A stretch of DNA of 64,000 nt from contig NZ_NFIH01000009.1 of the NCBI RefSeq assembly GCF_002161675.1, positions 1 through 64,000 on the forward strand, read 5' to 3'. Positions within the stretch are counted from its first letter, which is position 1; every line of letters begins with the position of its first letter. Below, piece after piece: positions 62,401 to 64,000 of this stretch. A model generated the notes under the pieces. That model was not told the origin of the DNA. It saw only the letters and a list, made by a program, of their open reading frames with translations, and did not search any database. The stretch comes from Pseudoflavonifractor sp. An44. Its GTDB lineage: Bacteria > Bacillota > Clostridia > Oscillospirales > Oscillospiraceae. Position numbers and translations under genes: made by a program.

Positions 62401-64000
62401 TCCAGGTACAGGTAACCCTCCACATACATGCCGTTTTCAAAGCGGCTGTTGATGTACTCCTTGTCGGCCTCGGTGAGGGTGATGGTGGCAGTGAGGGTGA
62501 CGGTCTCACCAGCAGCCACGGTGACGCTGTCCTGGCTGACCTTCACCTTGGACTCCAGCAGATAGGGGGTGCCGGCGATGAAGCCATCGGTGGCAGTCTC
62601 GGTCTGCACGTCAGAATCGAAGGTGTAAGTCTTGGACTCGTCGGAGAAGTTGGTCACGGAGAACTCAAAGGAGAAGGTTCCCTCGGTGCTGTCGCCCAGC
62701 TCGGCCTTGGCACGGCCCATGGAGTTGGAGGTGCTGGACAGGTAGGCATCCACGGTGGTGGCCTTCACCAGGTTCACCAGACCGGCGCCCTGGAGACGGG
62801 GGGAATACTTCAGCCCCGTGGAACCGGGCACGTCGATGGGATCGGCGGTGCTCATGAGGATGTTGGTGGCCATGGTCCACATGTCCTGATTGCTGTAGCC
62901 CTTGCTGCGCAGGTACTGCATCAGCACGGTCATAGCGCCGGTGACCTGGGGAGTGGCCATGGAGGTACCGCTCATGTTGCCGTAGCCGGTGGGGGTGTCA
63001 CGGGTGGAATAGATGTTGCCGCCCACGCCGGTGATCTCAGGCTTCAGGGACAGGTCGGGAGCGGGACCCCAGCTGGAGAAGTCGCTCATGGTCTTGGCGA
63101 TCTGGAAGGAATCGCTCTTGCCGGTGACGGTGAGGGTCTTGGTCTCAGCGTTGGCCAGCAGGTCCCAGGCCTCCTTGGACATGAGCACGCAGGGGATGTT
63201 CCCGGCGGCATCGTTGATGGCCATGTTCAGCAGACCGGCGGTGTTGTTGACCACGATACAGGCAGCAGCACCGGCGTTCTGAGCGTTGGCGTGCTTGTCA
63301 GGGAAGGCCACGCCGCCGCCACGCCACACCACGGCAACCTTGCCGTTGACGTCCACGCCGTCGAAGTCCTCGGCGGCACCGTAGCCGTCGATCATGACAT
63401 ACTCATAGGAGTTGCCGGCCAGGTTCTCCAGACGGGTGAACACGCCGGAGTCGTTGTAGCCGATCTTGGTCTCACCCACGGTGACGTACTGCTGGGTGAT
63501 GCGGTCGTTGTCCGCAGAGGCAACAGACAGCACGTGAGAGTAGGTGCTGGGGTTGCCCACCAGGCCGGTGTCGGGGTTTCCGGTCAGGGACAGGTTGTTG
63601 CCGTGGTTGTTGTTCAGAGCGTTGTTGGTGTCGTTACCGGCGGCGATGATGACTTCCACACCGGCCTGCTCCAGCAGGTCCAGCAACTCGGTCATGGGAG
63701 CATCGTTATCCACGAAGCCGGCGGCGGAGCCCAGGGACAGGTTGGCGGTGTCCACGTTCAGGTAGACACAGTCCTCCAGGGCGGCCATAACGGTATCCCA
63801 GTTGGCGCCCTTGGGGTTGAACACCTGCATGACGATGAGCTGAGCGTCGGGAGCCACACCGATGACCTCAGAAGAGGAAATCTTGTTGGCGGCGGCGATG
63901 CCAGCCACGTGGGTGCCGTGGTCACTACCAGCGACATCGTGGGACACGTCAATGTTCTTGTTGTAGTAGTTGAAGGCGAAGGGGATCTTGTTGCTGAAGT
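56412..64000 (-). CDS. Giant cell-wall-anchored subtilisin-like protease (5' end outside the window)
   Basis: The frame is open to the window edge, giving over 2,520 residues of the C-terminal part. The catalytic His is in DHGTHVAGIAA (codon 63918-63920) and the catalytic Ser in GTSMATPQ (codon 62961-62963); the Asp lies beyond the edge. A PA-type insertion (VNGKVAVVWRGG, NIPCVLMS) sits between them. After the S8 domain come a C5a-peptidase-like Fn3 region, beta-propeller-like YDY repeats, three Big_2 Ig-like domains (about 60650-60470, 59560-59340 and 58460-58225), and FIVAR-like helices (57235-56640). It ends with a charged stalk, PAQTGD, a hydrophobic helix and RKRRS. Role: extracellular proteolysis at the wall. 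The sorting motif has Ala where LPXTG has Pro. Confidence 0.92.
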   Translation of the reverse strand, partial: FSNKIPFAFNYYNKNIDVSHDVAGSDHGTHVAGIAAANKISSSEVIGVAPDAQLIVMQVFNPKGANWDTVMAALEDCVYLNVDTANLSLGSAAGFVDNDAPMTELLDLLEQAGVEVIIAAGNDTNNALNNNHGNNLSLTGNPDTGLVGNPSTYSHVLSVASADNDRITQQYVTVGETKIGYNDSGVFTRLENLAGNSYEYVMIDGYGAAEDFDGVDVNGKVAVVWRGGGVAFPDKHANAQNAGAAACIVVNNTAGLLNMAINDAAGNIPCVLMSKEAWDLLANAETKTLTVTGKSDSFQIAKTMSDFSSWGPAPDLSLKPEITGVGGNIYSTRDTPTGYGNMSGTSMATPQVTGAMTVLMQYLRSKGYSNQDMWTMATNILMSTADPIDVPGSTGLKYSPRLQGAGLVNLVKATTVDAYLSSTSNSMGRAKAELGDSTEGTFSFEFSVTNFSDESKTYTFDSDVQTETATDGFIAGTPYLLESKVKVSQDSVTVAAGETVTLTATITLTEADKEYINSRFENGMYVEGYLYLEGADNQNLTMPFLGYYGDWSKPPVFDNPDYNEASLYGTGVFTMISQLGTNPYLRGGASGDEYNAFSYANPLMELDFGMLRNARKLVFRVNNTETGEEYFNYVHEYATKSYYNSSYGQIFPFYIYNATTDEEYVWNGYDKDGNQLPDGTTITYTVEAYVDDGDDVVDDSFSFQASLDNQKPQLLNADNLQDSLKVENGQINLTLKLQDNANLAAILFVSPDGSVISKFAPKPDDGSEYVAGKSFEQTFNVAGYGADFTIVLGDYACNETEIKVALELDDSALTPSLKDLELGRLYGFEPYTDSTVLDRGWFSIDKGQTEAPRNETYENTAYLAGEYINGRVIAQRNDGALVLLSPYSTYWGSQVLYTQSGQEGSANFITLYDMALSHGNNGGGILQRNGEDALYAVGWTYDGTITPSSSYGGSNNLYEVCFTPWGYTSIEKVATITGLAEGYEILTLSADEEGNLYAIGTDLNLYSLDKTTGAATWLMTMSDFKVKTNGERLSSIQSMTYDYEEDVIYWYAHAQVGNTQVCETYKIDPVKKTAESLGSRAPSGTSALFIPNDLGTDLFTVGEVNPTGVQLEPYKTTLVVNQGKRMNLTWAPWNAAAQQVTWTSDNTDVATVSETGYVKAIGPGTATITGATQIMYAGQTEWTPYEVTCQVTVVESQDALYGYIVTDDVNQGNQMKWVTYSDQAPTQVTQLNAPKTTTLDGTVGSAIWAGGTYYNGYVYTVQQEQWVEDDVIYNATVLYRTLVTGNEDPTKTTFGEPERIGHTENIQVGNIGFDYNTGRMYGVDLTNGGLVVIDLETGAVDPIGEFKFPEGSASGDNVMTAMAVICEGEETTILCGSMNGNLFIVDPDTMEATKVYSSSQEYWFYAGMTYDYNTGNIYWNPSMGSGINPLFLVTLEDTDWGSIEANVMDLGDVSSRSGVEQTAMFTITENEPETNYIPVEDLWLTTGETYTGLAGAQVQLQTSTEPARPTVQKRTWSSDNTDVATVDAFGKVTLVDVGTATITVSLTDRDGTVYSDSITFTVLPAAGSMAAFMARDDNGSMYANFWITVNDYDPANSTVGQATNGAYTVRAGEYFDGYYYVVDDLNNFMRIDADSVDAYTVLGNTEKRVVDLAFDYTTGTMYGLTLSYKAWNSETYQQEQTYPELVKIDLTTGALTTVCTLDTAGAFTLAADKDGKLYTAGSTSTSANAVLYQIDTATGACTQLTEVEGAVAYTDQNGAYNSQLSYDFGSDRLYFHAANITASWCSGSNLYMIEKEGDSFTAMKLGSTALNLRGESMQGYNAVLGMLCPIPEDSELPEMDVINLMLDRTVTRMLVGTTMTMDALVQPAVSSDKAQLVWSSSDESVATVAEDGTITAVAAGETTITVTDTVSGLSASCQLSVLSQLSGDVAYTISQGVGLVAFDPELPNEYVVVNSAMPVDGKLVGVDVDDSGRYLYYAVYDDGSFPLLYRYDIQGNTNVYMGQLQTNTQVYTLAYDDEHNVIYLGGGYYLYQYYVPSLQTTDLNPYTSIGFDSDYTRVHTVACANGKTYVLGKCYEDSRLMEVALNMQTYTILENTDLQLNTVENSSEMSYSSNTGKFYVTDAANNLYSFNLPDENGLTNLTKVDLVAGGLNVTGLGIYNDPDFNWDQEDSGRKYDVTITPTENGTVKVDPTSAAAGTQVTITATPDQGYEVGSIVVTDAEGNTIAVTNNAFTMPAGGATVTVTFQAVAKADKTLLQKTYDYAVTLSTEGVTDSAKAAFEKALENAKTVLADDNATQDEVNAAWDQLLEGIWGLGLVQGSKDELNKLIAKADEMMDNADKYVADHWQELVDALAKAKEVAADGDAMDEDIQPVAQALLNAILAQRFKADKSILEDLIGQAKSINLEGYTAESVATFRSALAEAQAVMADETLSEDDQKTVEDAVAALNAAINGLTAEGETQPSDKPESTDEPQVSDKPETTDQPQATEKPAEKPAQTGDNAQLMLYMAVMFAAVCALGATAVVRKRRS

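Overview
The window looks like a chromosomal segment of a GC-rich, spore-forming gut Clostridium, most likely an Oscillospiraceae member (Flavonifractor/Pseudoflavonifractor-like). This rests on SpoVAC- and SpoVB-type sporulation genes, Gram-positive sortase-anchored surface proteins, the Clostridia-type gene repertoire and strong AGGAGG ribosome-binding sites. I could not search a database, so the genus is inference.

Layout. 1-10.5 kb: an AT-richer island with decayed coding fragments at the left edge, then a tightly coupled three-gene operon. It holds a large unknown protein, a 1727-residue DEAH helicase ending in a DUF1998/MZB four-cysteine module, and a NERD-nuclease/UvrD-type helicase. 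It resembles Druantia-type anti-phage defence, but the third gene does not fit a type I know. 10.6-20.4 kb: an accessory block of small regulators and ligand-binding proteins (MerR-TipAS, AraC-GyrI, XRE, SRPBCC, NTF2-like, GyrI-like, TfoX, WYL), two GNATs, a Fic AMPylase and an XRE regulator that shares an operator-like motif with fic. 20.4-24.8 kb: tRNA-Pro(UGG), a TrmB-GNAT fusion, hemolysin III, HemW and SpoVAC. 25.2-31.1 kb: a 1981-residue sortase-anchored GH84 glycosidase. 31.2-40.5 kb: a TetM-like GTPase fused to a Rae1/YacP-type NYN ribonuclease, a DUF815 ATPase, a NUDIX hydrolase, a SpoVB-like flippase, a C26 amidotransferase, MutY and a radical SAM enzyme. 40.6-42.2 kb: structured repeats and an AT-rich orphan gene with a HEPN-like motif. 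42.3-54.1 kb: AsnS, LytTR/DUF3021, aldo-keto reductase, AsnA, aminopeptidase, phosphoglucomutase and glycogen phosphorylase with a divergent LacI-type regulator. 54.1-55.6 kb: rpsF-ssb-rpsR. 56.4-64 kb: the 3' part of a giant cell-wall subtilisin-like protease that runs off the window.

Main points for a second look: (i) the Druantia-like operon with its NERD-UvrD partner; (ii) intergenic elements built of consecutive perfect hairpins, two of about 252-254 bp bounded by 8-bp direct repeats, and two sharing a conserved core while their stems differ with pairing kept; (iii) the ribosomal-protection GTPase fused to a ribosome-linked endoribonuclease; (iv) the TrmB-GNAT fusion; (v) an operator-like motif linking fic to the nearby XRE gene; (vi) a cluster of TGTTCAC half-sites before rpsF; and (vii) a C-terminal stalk module shared by the GH84 enzyme and the protease 25 kb apart.
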